This document shows positions 24,249 to 35,114 of a stretch of 64,000 nucleotides of DNA, piece after piece. This DNA comes from Dendrocalamus latiflorus. Its lineage: Eukaryota > Streptophyta > Magnoliopsida > Poales > Poaceae. The translations under genes were made by a program, and so were the position numbers. The DNA lies in contig CM029620.1 of the NCBI GenBank assembly GCA_017311315.1, positions 124,001 to 188,000 on the forward strand, in the 5' to 3' direction. Within the stretch, counting starts at the first letter, position 1. Every line of letters starts with the position of its first letter. The notes beneath the pieces were generated by a model. It had not been told where the DNA came from. It searched no databases and saw only the letters and a program-made list of their open reading frames with translations.

Positions 24249-26706
24249 ATGGCACTTCGCATCCCTGCCTGTCCAAGAATGCTTTCAACAATCCGTTCGT
24301 GTCAAAACGTGCCAAACTATCCTAGGTGGCTACGTTTCAGACGGTTTTGGATTCGCTCTACCGAGCACGAAGATATTGAGTTTTTCGTGTTTCGGTACCG
24401 TCGTTGTTCAAACGACGATTGCGTCGCCTCCGGTGAGTTTTCGGCTTAACCGATATTTTTCCTAGCTTCGCCTCGCCGCGTTCTAGGCCGTGCTCACCTT
24501 ACTTCTCCTGGTCCCTTTCCCGAAAATTATTCTTCTCTGCACACCTTATGTCGTTGACGTCGTACACGTCGTTATCGTGCTCCGTTTGACGTGTCGTCAC
24601 TTCCTACATGTGCCTCGGGTCCTTAGCAACCCATTTTGCTAGTTAGATTCACCTCCCATGCCTACTCTCGCCAGCGCTAGCCTTCTCGCTAAAAGTACTG
24701 TTCTCGGATGAACAGTAACATCTGTGAATTTCCAGCATTTTCTCGCCCCGGCAAACTTTAGATCGCTCGTTCTCCTTCGTCCGAACTCCGATCAACCCGA
24801 TTCTTTTTCCTAAATTCATCTAAAATGGAACTCTATCTTTTGGTTCTAGGTTTGCAGTTTTTGGAGTTCATTTGAATTTTATTTGAATTTGTTTTGTTTG
24901 TTTTATCGTTTCGCACGTAGAACCCGACGTTGCCGAAGAGTTTGTCGAACCACAGCAAGAGGGACCAACCAGTGCACAAGAAGGCAAGTCTCCTTTGATC
25001 ATCTTGAACCTATGATTTCGAAATGTTTTAATTATTTTAAATTATGTGCATTGCTATTTATATAAAATATTAGTTCAAATCTTAAGGCATTAGTTATATC
25101 CAACCTTGCTATGCCCTCATTTGAATTCGAATGCCATGTACCTTTGCAACCCTAGAAATTCCTTTGGCTCACTAATGAGAGTAATATATTAAATTGTTGG
25201 TATTAGAATGGTAGAACAATGCTTAGCCATGCTATGTAATATTCTTGAAATCTTGCAAATGGGAAATTATGAATTATTGTAATACCCCTGTGTTTATGAA
25301 AATTAGTGGTAATTGGAGTTGCCACTGTTCTTTTAAAATAAACTAAAATGTGAAAATTGGTTTAGATTAGGGTGGATGGTTGGTTTGGATGAACCTATGA
25401 TTTCGAAATGTTTTAATTATTTTAAATTATGTGCATTGCTATTTATATAAAATATTAGTTCAAATCTTAAGGCATTAGTTATATCCAACCTTGCTATGCC
25501 CTCATTTGAATTCGAATGCCATGTACCTTTGCAACCCTAGAAATTCCTTTGACTCACTAATGAGAGTAATATATTAAATTGTTGGTATTAGAATGGTAGA
25601 ACAATGCTTAGCCATGCTATGTAATATTCTTGAAATCTTGCAAATGGGAAATTATGAATTATTGTAATACCCCTGTGTTTATGAAAATTAGTGGTAATTG
25701 GAGTTGCCACTGTTCTTTTAAAATAAACTAAAATGTGAAAATTGGTTTAGATTAGGGTGGATGGTTGGTTTGGATTGGTGCAGGAAGCACGAGATCTTGT
25801 AATGTGTATGTTCCACCCTAGTCAATTAAGGACCGACGCTTGTGTTTGTCCAAACTGAGCATTAACCGTACAACCACAAGTCTATATGGGTACGACCTAG
25901 CTGACTAACTTACGATAGTCTAGTTTAGGTGCCACCAGTGGAAAGTGGATGCCAGGGATGGACTGGTTATTCACAGTGAGGGACAGGGATTTACTGTACT
26001 CATATGGCGCAAGAGGGGGCTTCGGTTCGGGCAGTTAGCCTACCTGCGGTGAAACCTCAGCGGGTGGTATCTAGCTAGATTAGAGTAAGGTAAAGGCTTT
26101 GTGATATTTTATCTGGATCTCATGCCAAAGGAAGCGTGTTGACTTATAGGATAATTTATCTCTTGTGGGTAAAGTTGTACAACCTCTGCAGAGTGTAAAA
26201 CTATTCGAATAGCCGTGCCCACGGTCAAGGGCGGGCAAGGAATGCATTCACATGGTAGATTTCTGGTTTTGGTTTTAAAAATCAAAGTTTTGTATTCCGA
26301 GAGTGGAGGGAACTCTCGGAAGGGTATCCTGGCAGTTGGAGCCAGAGAGGGTGGATGGAACCCGCAGTTTTAAACTTGACCAATTGTAATTGGTTGGCTA
26401 GTGTTGGTAGATGGAACCTTCACTAGAAAGTCAATGATAGTTTCTGCTAAAACATTTACTTTATTAAATGGATGCCTTCGAAAATAATTAGTAGTAATTG
26501 AAATTTTAAAATATTGCTTTGTGCAAAAGAACCATATAGCCTTCCTTTGTCAAGCCTTGCATCTATGCATTTTTCCCAAGACTTGCGGAGTACTTTATGT
26601 ACTCACATGCTACACTTAAAAATAAATCTCAGAAGAATATGAAGCTAAAGAAGGTGACTACGACTACTTCGCTTGTGGATTCGACGAAGGATTTCCGGAG
26701 TACTAG
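24249..26706 (+). CDS. Predicted three-exon frame inside R1 right LTR
   Basis: The exons correspond exactly to those of the left LTR: 24249-24432, 24921-24983 and 26633-26706, again 184+63+74 bases. All four splice-site motifs, the start and the stop are preserved. By eye the only exon change is one C-to-T in exon 1 (gttcgcgtc to gttcgtgtc). The second intron is 385 bp longer here because the tandem duplication lies entirely within it, so the frame is untouched. Function is unknown and splicing is inferred. Confidence 0.33.
25006..25775 (+). repeat. 385-bp tandem duplication in R1 right LTR
   Basis: The segment from gaacctatgatttcg to ggttggtttggat occurs twice head to tail (25006-25390 and 25391-25775). 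The left LTR has one copy (19137 onward). Since the two LTRs are copied from one template at insertion, the duplication arose after integration or during reverse transcription of this copy. Confidence 0.95.
26295..26321 (+). repeat. Perfect 10-bp hairpin in R1 right LTR
   Basis: Same stem (ttccgagagt/actctcggaa) and ggaggga loop as at 20041-20067. Confidence 0.85.
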
Positions 26707-26854
26707 GTCGCGCTTCCCCAGTCAATTGCCTGTGGCGTATTGATGGGTCTTCGCCGGATTTATCTTTTGCTTCCGCTGTGTTTTGTGAGTGTGTGAGGTC
26801 CTGAAACCTCAGTTGTAATAATGAGACCTTGCGGTCTGTACTCTTTACTATTGT

Positions 26855-26860
26855 AATAAA
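26855..26860 (+). terminator. Candidate polyadenylation signal of R1 right LTR
   Basis: AATAAA in the context ttactattgtaataaagcgttg, preceded by the same two small stem-loops as in the left LTR. Confidence 0.5.
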
Positions 26861-26974
26861 GCGTTGTTGGCAATATATCATCTTTTCTGTTTGAACTGTG
26901 TGTACTAGCGTTGATCAGGGACTAGTACTGTAATGCACAGGAGGTCCAGGAGTTTCTACTCCGGGGTCTCGACA

Positions 26975-26979
26975 AGTTC
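26975..26979 (+). other. Right target-site duplication of R1 (AGTTC)
   Basis: Direct copy of 17021-17025, followed by satellite u10 continuing with catctgaaac. Confidence 0.97.
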
Positions 26980-27778
26980 CATCTGAAACTTCAAACTCTA
27001 TTCATACGAAACCAAGTCACGTAATGAAACTGAGCGCCAGCACCCTGAATGAAATTCGTATGCACCCTAGCACACTTCAACATTTATTTTGAATCCGTCT
27101 AGGTCGGTGTGAAAGTTTCCTCCACGACAGGTTCTAATTGGAAGTAGAAACTCCATTCATACAAAATCAAGGCCCGAAACAAAATTAAGTGTCAAACACC
27201 CAGAATGGAGTGTTGATGCGAGCTCATTTTGGCATGCGTTTCGAATCCGTCCAACTTGGTGTGAAACTTAACTCAATGACGGGTACCATTGGACAGTACA
27301 AACTCTATGAGCACAAAATCAATGAACGAAATGAGACTGAGTGCCAATACCTCGGATGGAGCTCATATACGCCCTAGCTCATTTTGGCAAGCATTTCAAA
27401 TCCGTCCGAGTCAGTGTGACAGTTTCCTCCACGTGGGTTCCATCTGAAACTAGAAATTCCATACGTACGAAATCAACTCATGAAATGAAACTGAGTGCCA
27501 AACACCCCAATGGAGTTCATATGCACCCTAGCTCATTTTTGCACGTATTTCGAATCCGTTTGAGTCGGTGTGAAACTTTGTCCATGACAGGGTCCATTGG
27601 GCAATACAAACTCCATGCACAGAAAATCGAGCAACGTAACGAAACAACGTGCCAACATCCCGAACGGAATTCATATGTGCCCTAGCACATTTTAGCTTGC
27701 ATCTTGAACCCGTCCGAGTCGGTGTTTGCTACAAACACAATTCGTATGAAATCTCGGCACAAAATGAAATTGAGTTCC
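26980..27778. repeat. Satellite HOR copy 8, right part (form B)
   Basis: Continues u10 to u15 after R1. Carries a 21-bp deletion in u15 (cggtgtttgctac at 27720), an allele shared with copies 10, 11, 12 and 18. Confidence 0.95.
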
Positions 27779-29609
27779 AAACACTACGAACGGAGTTCAT
27801 CTATGCTCTATTTTATTTTGGCAGGTATATCGAATACGTCCGAGTTGATGTGAAACATTCCTCGATGACGGGTTTCATTGGGTAGTACAAACTCCATGAG
27901 CACAAATCGATGAACGGAATGAAACTGAGTTCCAAACACCTTGAATGGAGTTTATGTACACCTGAGATCATTTTGGCATGCATTTTGAATACGTCCGAGT
28001 TGGCGTGACACTTTCTCCATGACCTGTTCCATCTGAAACTACAAACTCCATTCGTACAAAATTGAGGCACGAAATGAGCAGAGTGCCAAACACCCTGAAT
28101 GGGGTTCATATGCGCCCTAACGCATTTCAGCATGCATTTCAAATCTATCTGAGTTGGTGTTCAACTTTCCTCGACGAGGGGTTCTCTTATGATGTGCAAA
28201 CAACACGAACGCAAAAATCTTGGCACGCAATGGAACTGAGAGCCAACACCACGAATGATGTTCGTATGTGTCCTACCTCATTTTGACATGTACAACGAAT
28301 CCATCCATGGCGGTGCGAAACTTTCCCCCACGACGGGCTCCATGTGCAAATCAAACTACAGGCGCACAAAAACTAGGCACGTACTGAAATTGTGTACCAA
28401 ACACCACGAATGGAGTTTATATGTGTCCTATCTCATATTGGAATGTATTTCAAATCCGTTTGAGCCGCTGTGAAACTTTCCCCCACGATGGATTCCAGCT
28501 GAAACAACAAACTCCATCTGTACGAAATAGAGGCACGAAATGAAACTGAGCCAAATACCCCGAATGGAGTTCACATGCACCCTAGCTCACTTTTTCGTGC
28601 ATTTTGAATTCGTCTGAGTCAGTACGAAACTACAAACTCTATTCACACGAAATCGAGGCATGAAATGAAGCTAAGTGCCAAACACCGCGAATAGAGTTCA
28701 TATGCATCCTAGCTCAGTTCGCCGTGCATTTCGAATCCGTCTGATTCGGTGTTAAGTGTTCCTCCACGACGAGTTCCAATTGAAACTACAAACTGCATCA
28801 CACCAAATTGAGGCTAGAAATGAAACTGAAGGCCGAACACTCCGATTGTAGTTCCTATGCGCCCTAACTAATTTTGGCATGCATTGGAATCCATCCGAGT
28901 AGGTGTGAAACTTTCCTCCACAGTGGTTGTAACTGAAACGACAAACTCCGTGCACACAAAATCGTGGCATATAATTAAACTGGTTGTGAAACACCTCGAA
29001 TGGAGTTCATATGCACCGTACATCATTCGGCCATGCATTTTGAATCTGCCTGAGTTGGTGTGAAACTTTCTCAACGACGGGTTCCAACTGTTACTACAGT
29101 GCCATCCATACGAAATCAATGCGCGAAAAGAAACTAAGTGAAAAACACCTCGAATGGAACTCATGTACACCCTAGCTCATTTTGGCATGCATTTCGATTT
29201 CATCCGAGTCGGTATGACACTTTCCTCTATGACGAGTTCCATCTGAAACTTCAAACTCTATTCATACGAGACCAAGTCACGTAATGAAACTGAGCGCCAG
29301 CACCCTGAATGGAATTCGTATGCACCCTAGCACACTTCAACATTTATTTTGAATCCGTCTAGGTCGGTGTGAAAGTTTCCTCCACGACAGGTTCTAATTG
29401 GAAGTAGAAACTCCATTCATACAAAATCAAGGCCCGAAACAAAATTAAGTGTCAAACACCCAGAATGGAGTGTTGATGCGAGCTCATTTTGGCATGCGTT
29501 TCGAATCCGTCCAACTTGGTGTGAAACTTAACTCAATGACGGGTACCATTGGATAGTACAAACTCTATGAGCACAAAATCAATGAACGAAATGAGACTGA
29601 GTGCCAATA
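27779..29609. repeat. Satellite HOR copy 9, left part (form B)
   Basis: u1-u12 of a form-B copy with complete u9 (28945-29020), cut at the start of u13 by element R2. It continues at 35115. Length without R2 is about 2281 bp. A 2-bp deletion before u6 (gagccaaat near 28549) is shared with copies 8 and 13. Confidence 0.95.
29605..29609 (+). other. Left target-site duplication of R2 (CAATA)
   Basis: CAATA precedes TGATACGGGG and is repeated at 35110-35114. Undisrupted satellite reads gtgccaatacctcgg. Confidence 0.96.
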
Positions 29610-29924
29610 TGATACGGGGTCGCTCGATCTTCTCGACGTAGGATGGATACTCACGGGAGTCTTGATGAATCGTAATGATCCTCCAATGCCAATGCAAGGG
29701 ACGAACACTCTTTAATCCGCCAAAACACACTCGTGTTGATTTCGCCGACCACCAAGCGAAGATCTATCGTGCACCTAATTCCCAGCGAAAAGGCTGAACG
29801 ATCTTGATTGAATAAGATACTCCTAATTCCATAAGGAATTTCAGCAACAATGCTAAACTCGAAAACTTTAGTAGATTGATTTTTCTCAAACGTGGTCTAA
29901 GCCCTAAAGGCTGCCATTACAAGG

Positions 29925-29932
29925 CTTATATA
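29925..29932 (-). promoter_or_regulatory. TATA-like box of R2 left LTR
   Basis: TATATAAG on the minus strand (cttatata on plus), between the coding-like 5' part and the rest of the LTR. The equivalent site in the 5' LTR is at 34370-34377. Confidence 0.55.
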
Positions 29933-30114
29933 GCCCCTTGGGATGTCCATATGGTCCCCAAACCAATTACAACTCAACACTATATGGTTTTAGATACGAA
30001 CTCTCACAAAAAGGAAACTACAGTTTTCAGCCATCATATTGTTTCGGTTATAACTTTTTATCCGTGACTAATTTGAAGGTGGGACCAGATCCATTGCGTA
30101 GCCCTTGAAATTAT

Positions 30115-30167
30115 CTTTCCAACGAGTACAAGAACACCTGAATCGAACTCCGTTTGTGAAAGTTATG
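30115..30167 (-). promoter_or_regulatory. 53-bp LTR module shared by R2 and R3
   Basis: On the minus strand it begins cataactttcacaaacgg and ends gttcttgtactcgttggaa plus ag. It aligns without gaps to 44353-44405 in the R3 LTR at about 40 of 53 positions by eye, although the rest of the two LTRs does not align. It is a candidate conserved cis element. The type assignment is inference. Confidence 0.5.
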
Positions 30168-30664
30168 GCCTTTTTAGTAACTGCCTGTCAGGCTGTCCCG
30201 AACCGAGTCCGAGTTGAATCCTGAGTTGAATCCGAGTTTGAATTGGGTTGAGCACGTGGGAAGTCTGAATTTCGCTTGAAAATCTTATCCAAAACTTGTG
30301 GTTTAAGTCCTTGGGCTCCTCCCTTTTGCTCTCCCACTGCATGGGCTTCTTTCCTCCTTGATCAACTACATGGGCTGCTTGGCTTTCTCCTTTCCATTCC
30401 TATGGGCTTTGAGCTTTTTGTTCTTGGTAGTAAATATGATTAACCTCCTTGAGCTTCTCCATTGCTTTGGCCCCGGAATCATCATAATATTCAAACCTAA
30501 TAATAAACAAGAATTTGGCATAAGGTAGTATATCGTTCCCACGAATAGAAAGAAAGTCATTAAGAAACAAATTCACCTGACAATATTTAATGCGGCTCAA
30601 TACTTCTTTCCAGTGAAATAATGTATTTGATTGAAAAGTACTAATCATGTCTGTATCCACATCA

Positions 30665-30678
30665 TCCTCCCCTTCTTC
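30665..30678 (-). promoter_or_regulatory. R2 polypurine tract
   Basis: gaagaaggggagga on the minus strand abuts the 3' LTR start TGATGTGG. It is translated as EEGED within the long frame, so tract and code overlap. Confidence 0.9.
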
Positions 30679-30681
30679 AAG

Positions 30682-30701
30682 AAAAGCCGTCCTCGGCTTT
30701 T
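30682..30701 (-). repeat. R2 hairpin next to the polypurine tract
   Basis: aaaagccgtcctcggctttt is a perfect 8-bp stem with a 4-base loop, ending 4 bp from the purine tract. On the minus strand it encodes KPRTAF. Homologous hairpins occur at 30968, 52550 and 52815. Confidence 0.85.
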
Positions 30702-30967
30702 GATAGCCTGAAATTGTGCTAAACAAAGAATACAATGTGTATGCATGGTATATGTATTGGTCAGTTACACCCCTTCCGTCTTTCACATTATTATTATCGG
30801 GAGGTGTAGTAAGCAAAAAGAACAACACATATGCGTGGTATATGTATGAATCAATTATTGTGTCATTCTCATCCGTACTGTTTTGCACAAACCAATTGAT
30901 ACTACAACAGCTATCAAATGCATACATTGCAATGTTTTCATTCACACCATTCTCCCTCCCATAAAAA

Positions 30968-30985
30968 AAAGTCGTCCTCGACTTT
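30968..30985 (-). repeat. R2 second hairpin, internal
   Basis: aaagtcgtcctcgacttt is a perfect 7-bp stem with the same tcct loop as the first hairpin. On the minus strand it encodes KSRTTF and is followed by a poly-T run and gggaggg, a decayed version of the hairpin/purine-tract cassette 286 bp upstream of the real one. Confidence 0.75.
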
Positions 30986-32784
30986 GAGAAGTACGTGGAC
31001 AAGTCATTAATGGGCAAAACCAGATCAAACGGTTCAAATATGGAAGAGAAAATTTTAAGTGCCTTCCATGCTTCAACTGCGCTACTCTGATTATTTGTAC
31101 ATGATTGTTCATTCAAAGAGGAACAAGTAGGCACAAGAACTCTTTGTAAACAGCAAGCACTATTGTTAAACCTCATCTCCTTGTGGTCATGATATGGCAC
31201 AAAAGTTTGTTTATCCAAAATATGCAAGTTCAATTCAGCAAGCTTATCACATGTAATGCATATTCGGTAAACATAAAACTTGTCATCTACACCATAATCT
31301 CCGATCAAATTAAACTTATAGGTGTAGGCATAAACACTAACTAGTGATTTTAAACATGAAATTTCAGCAAGATTCTCAACCACACTAGATAGCTCTCTAG
31401 GATCATCAAACATGATATAGTACAAAGAATCACTAGGAGATATTTGAGTAAGAACTTCCTTATGAGTAATCAATTCCACATTATGTAAATTGAGCAAAGA
31501 AATTTCAGAACATGGAATTTTCATTCGCACATATGAGTTCTCACAAGTACTCACCGTTTCACAATCAATTTCAACACCAATATTGTTACCTTTGTTGTTC
31601 TCCTCAGTTGATGTAGGTGTTGTGGGTATTAAATCATCTTGATGTAACAACGGAACAGCAAGTACTTCATCTTCAACCGTGGTTATCTCCTCATCTTTGA
31701 CTTCCAATGATGCCGGTTGTTGAATGTTTAATTCCTCATCTTCAATTTCAACCTGCACAATGTGAGAAACAACACTAGAAGTAGACATTAATGTGTTAGT
31801 TTCAAAATCAACCTCACTTTGTCTATCTTCTACTTCTCTCGTTTCTTTTGGTGTATCTCTCACACTCTCAATTTGGATGCTCTCAAACTCACATATGGTG
31901 GAATCACACAGCTCACTCTTTTTAACACTCTCACTCAATTTGGTTATGTGGCTCTCATTCTCACATGGGTTTTGATGCATCTCAATTGTTGTACGTGTCA
32001 TTGGGGCAGCACAAGATGTCTCCTTTACCGAAGGGAAAGTCCCATGCTCGGTCATCTTCTCACATGACACACCAATAGCAGCATAAGAATTGAAGAATGG
32101 ACTTGGATAGAACTGTGGTGTATGCCTCTCCAAAAGTCTCTTCTCCTGCTCAATAGCGCAATTCACAAGGTCATGCATGCTACAAAAATATTTACCATGA
32201 AGTGCAGTGGCAATCTCAAAATTCAAGCCTTCTTTGAAATATGCCTTCTCCCTTAATGCACTTGTGACACCGGCACGACGCAATGCATGCTTCTACTCAT
32301 AATAGTAATCTTGAACATTATTACTCCCTTGGGTGATATTCTCCAGATGGTGAAGCAATTCCTGTGCATAACAGGATGGTACAAACTCGCTTCTCATGAA
32401 CGCCTTCAAATCTGACCAAGATTGAATGAGTTGTTTTCCAAATAGTTGTTGCCACCAACTATAAGCATAGTCTTCAAACTCTCTAGTGGCACGCATCACC
32501 TCTTGGGATTTGGGGAGCTTCTGAAATCTAATCACTTTCTCCATTCGCCATTCCCATTCAAGATACTCCTCTGGGTCATTACTGCCATAGAAAGGAACAA
32601 ATGTATCTTCTTCTTGTTGTGGTCGAAGTGCCCGCACAATGTCATTCACGATGTTTGTTTGTAACACCTTCATTTGTTGATTGAGCTCAATACGAAGATC
32701 CTGCATATCCGCCTTGAGTTGTCCCTCCATTATAGTTTCTTGTGTAATGTACTTCTCAAGCAATGACGTTGGAAACGGTATCAT

Positions 32785-34039
32785 AGTTTTCTTCTCCTCC
32801 TGTCATGGTTAATAGCAAAAAGAAGACACAAAAGCCACAAATATATGGGTAATATGTGGAGTCACTCAATCTCACTTTTCCTCAACCAAGTAAAGTTCTT
32901 ACCTTTCCGAAGTGAATTGAGACCAAAAGAAACTTACACTTGATGGTGGCTACAATAACAAGTGATGATCAAGCGGATTTAAAAGTGAATCACAATTGCA
33001 AAGCAAAGGATATTTTGTGGAGCTTGGTTAGGAAGTATTTATCCTACACGATCTGAATTTCACGATGTTGTAAAATTAAGTAATAATCCAAGTTAGAATA
33101 CTTTGCCTAAGTGCTGATCCAAAAGATATAAGTGAAGTGTATGAACGCACACGCAAAGATCAATGTGACTCAATGCAACAAAGGAATGAGCTAGATGGGA
33201 ACAAATAGGAACAATAGCTCGTTTGCATCAAGTACTAGGAGAGACGCTAGCCAATTGCAATAACAAGAATAGTGGGCACAAGATTGCTCAGATCACTCAC
33301 CCAATAGGAGCTAGGACCACTCACCCAATCAGCCTTCTCTCCTTTTTTTCCTCTCTTTTTTTTGCTCACCTCTTTTTTTTTTGCTACCTTGCCAATCACC
33401 CAAATATGTTCAACTCACTGTTCTGAGTCTATCTTTGTATATGGGTCACAAACTTTTGTGGAAGGTAGGGATATCTCCCTCTCTCTAAACTTTGATTTTT
33501 TTTCGGCCGGAGTGGTGATGCACAAGTCCAATATTCAGCTATAAGTATTCAGGAGCAGCCCTCAATGCAACATCAATGACTAGACTCAAGTATTCAAAGG
33601 ATATAAGTGAAGCTCGTATGTGTGGGGTTCAGCCGTATGGTTTTCAAGGAAGCCAACGCGAACACTAACACCTCCTTAGAGTTGGTTTCGGATGGCAACT
33701 TCCAAACGGATTCGGAAGTGGACAGCTAGCCAAAACCGACTTGGATTCTAGAGTTGTACTCAGATTGATCTGAGAGGAGTTATGGATACGGACTCAACTT
33801 CAAGAGTAAATTGAATCTACCTTTTTTTGTTTTATGGGGACACAAGATCAAGTTACACGAAGGAACACAAAGATCAGCACGTAAACAAAATTTCTAATGG
33901 ATCAAGACTTAATAAAACTCACGACAATAGCAGATGCAAAACTAGGGTTTGGATTTTTTTTGTGTTTTTGGTTTATGGACTATAGGACAGCAAGTAATAA
34001 CTGAAATTTAAAGGGATAAGATCCTACCGAGTAAACCGC
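32785..34039 (-). other. R2 untranslated leader between primer site and Gag
   Basis: About 1.25 kb with no meaningful frame on either strand. It contains T/A-rich tracts (33330-33400, 33490, 33820, 33953) and no domain. Long leaders of this kind are usual in plant gypsy elements and normally hold packaging signals, which cannot be pinpointed here. Confidence 0.7.
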
Positions 34040-34051
34040 GCTCTGATACCA
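34040..34051 (-). promoter_or_regulatory. R2 primer-binding site (initiator Met tRNA)
   Basis: Minus strand TGGTATCAGAGC, 3 bp inside the 5' LTR, which fixes the element's orientation. Confidence 0.93.
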
Positions 34052-34054
34052 AGA

Positions 34055-35109
34055 TGATACGGGGTCGCCCGATCTTCTCGACGTAGGATGGATACTCACG
34101 GGAGTCTTGATGAATCGTAATGATCCTCCAATGCCAATGCAAGGGACGAACACTCTTTAATCCGCCAAAACACACTCGTGTTGATTTCGCCGACCACCAA
34201 GCGAAGATCTATCGTGCACCCAATTCCCAACGGAAAGGCTGAACGATCTTGATTGAATAAGATACTCCTAATTCCATAAGGAATTTCAGCAACAATGCTA
34301 AACTCGAAAACTTTAGTAGATTGATTTTTCTCAAACGTGGTCTAAGCCCTAAAGGCTGCCATTACAAGGCTTATATAGCCCCTTGCGACGTCCATATGGT
34401 CCCCAAACCAATTACAACTCAACACTACATGGTTTTAGATACGAACTCTCACAAAAAGGAAACTACAGCTTTCAGCCGTCATATTGTTTCCATTATAACT
34501 TTTTATCCGTGACGAATTTGAAGGTGGGACCAGATCCATTGCGTAGCCCTTGAAATTATCTTTCCAACGAGTACAAGAACACCTGAATCGAACTCCGTTT
34601 GTGAAAGTTATGGCCTTTTTAGTAACTGTCTGTCAGGCTGTCCCGAACCGAGTCCGAGTTGAATCCTGAGTTGAATCCGAGTTTGAATTGGGTTGAGCAC
34701 GTGGGAAGTCTGAATTTCGCTTGAAAATCTTATCCAAAACTTGTGGTTTAAGTCCTTGGGCTCCTCCCTTTTGCTCTCCCACTGCATGGGCTTCTTTCCT
34801 CCTTGATCAACTACATGGGCTGCTTGGCTTTCTCCTTTCCATTCCTATGGGCTTTGAGCTTTTTGTTCTTGGTAGTAAATATGATTAACCTCCTTGAGCT
34901 TCTCCATTGCTTTGGCCCCGGAATCATCATAATATTCAAACCTAATAATAAACAAGAATTTGGCATAAGGTAGTATATCGTTCCCACGAATAGAAAGAAA
35001 GTCATTAAGAAACAAATTCACCTGACAATATTTAATGCGGCTCAATACTTCTTTCCAGTGAAATAATGTATTTGATTGAAAAGTACTAATCATGTCTGTA
35101 TCCACAACA
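34055..35109 (-). repeat. R2 5' LTR (right copy)
   Basis: 1055 bp, matching 29610-30664 with about 14 differences by eye. It holds the promoter-side TATATAAG at 34370-34377. Its outer 265 bp repeat the LTR-encoded C-terminal codons as an 86-codon open frame (35105-34845) that is only a copy of the real gene end. Confidence 0.95.
34370..34377 (-). promoter_or_regulatory. TATA-like box of R2 5' LTR
   Basis: TATATAAG on the minus strand (cttatata on plus). This is the copy that would start the genomic transcript of R2. Confidence 0.6.
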
Positions 35110-35114
35110 CAATA
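35110..35114 (+). other. Right target-site duplication of R2 (CAATA)
   Basis: Copy of 29605-29609, followed by u13 sequence cctcggatggagc. Confidence 0.96.

Larger units (their letters stand above)
17026..26974 (+). mobile_element. R1: long-LTR non-autonomous retrotransposon (LARD-like, Tekay-related vestige)
   Basis: A 9.9-kb element has 3.7- and 4.1-kb LTRs starting TGTAACATCCC and ending CTCGACA, an iMet-tRNA primer-binding site at 20725 and a purine tract at 22873, flanked by AGTTC duplications. The internal region is only about 2.2 kb and has no gag-pol. Large LTRs with a non-coding interior match the group called large retrotransposon derivatives (LARDs). The bases just before the right LTR translate to NLEDEIL followed by SKGG. 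I recognise this as resembling the polyprotein end of Tekay/Del chromoviruses, so R1 is probably a deletion derivative mobilised by such an element. The LTRs differ by roughly twenty substitutions plus indels, so the insertion is young. Confidence 0.93.
22887..26974 (+). repeat. R1 right (3') LTR
   Basis: 4088 bp, same ends as the left LTR and about 393 bp longer. The extra length is a 385-bp tandem duplication (25006-25775) plus small indels near 23340. TATA is at 23680-23686 and AATAAA at 26855-26860. Confidence 0.95.
29610..30664 (-). repeat. R2 3' LTR (left copy)
   Basis: 1055 bp. In element orientation its first 265 bp are coding: the main R2 frame passes the purine tract and ends inside the LTR at 30400. 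A minus-strand TATATAAG lies at 29925-29932. A 53-bp module shared with the R3 LTR is at 30115-30167. Confidence 0.95.
30400..32784 (-). pseudogene. R2 Gag-plus-unknown-module protein, interrupted by one stop
   Basis: The frame starts at the ATG at 32784 and runs to 30400, broken once by TAG at 32295-32293 (codon 164) with the same frame open on both sides. Residues 1-60 look helical or coiled. A Ty3/gypsy-type Gag domain follows (PEEYLEWEWRMEKV, YAYSWWQQL, FVPSCYAQEL, QGSNNVQDYYYE before the stop; REKAYFKEGL and CAIEQEKRLLE after it). Then comes an acidic Ser/Thr-rich linker. Next is a module with VELITHKE, ISPSD, YKFNLIGDYGVD and YVYRICITCD, also found in R3, and two YIYHAY segments near the C-terminus. 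The last 88 codons lie inside the 3' LTR. No zinc knuckle, protease or polymerase is seen. Function of the module is unknown. The single stop suggests recent inactivation. Confidence 0.85.
29610..35109 (-). mobile_element. R2: non-autonomous gypsy-like LTR retrotransposon (Gag plus unknown protein, no Pol)
   Basis: A 5500-bp element on the minus strand, with 1055-bp LTRs at both ends, CAATA target duplications, an iMet primer-binding site (34040-34051) and a purine tract (30665-30678). In element orientation the LTR runs TGATGTGGATAC...CGTATCA. The internal region has a Ty3/gypsy-type Gag joined to a long non-Pol region. No protease, reverse transcriptase, RNase H or integrase motif is present. 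It must be mobilised in trans. About 14 substitutions separate the LTRs by eye, including the last-but-two base of the right LTR (atca to aaca). Confidence 0.94.

Noticed and set aside
34845..35105. Separate 86-codon gene at the right end of R2
   Set aside because: It is the LTR copy of the C-terminal codons of the main R2 frame, duplicated because both LTRs are identical in origin.
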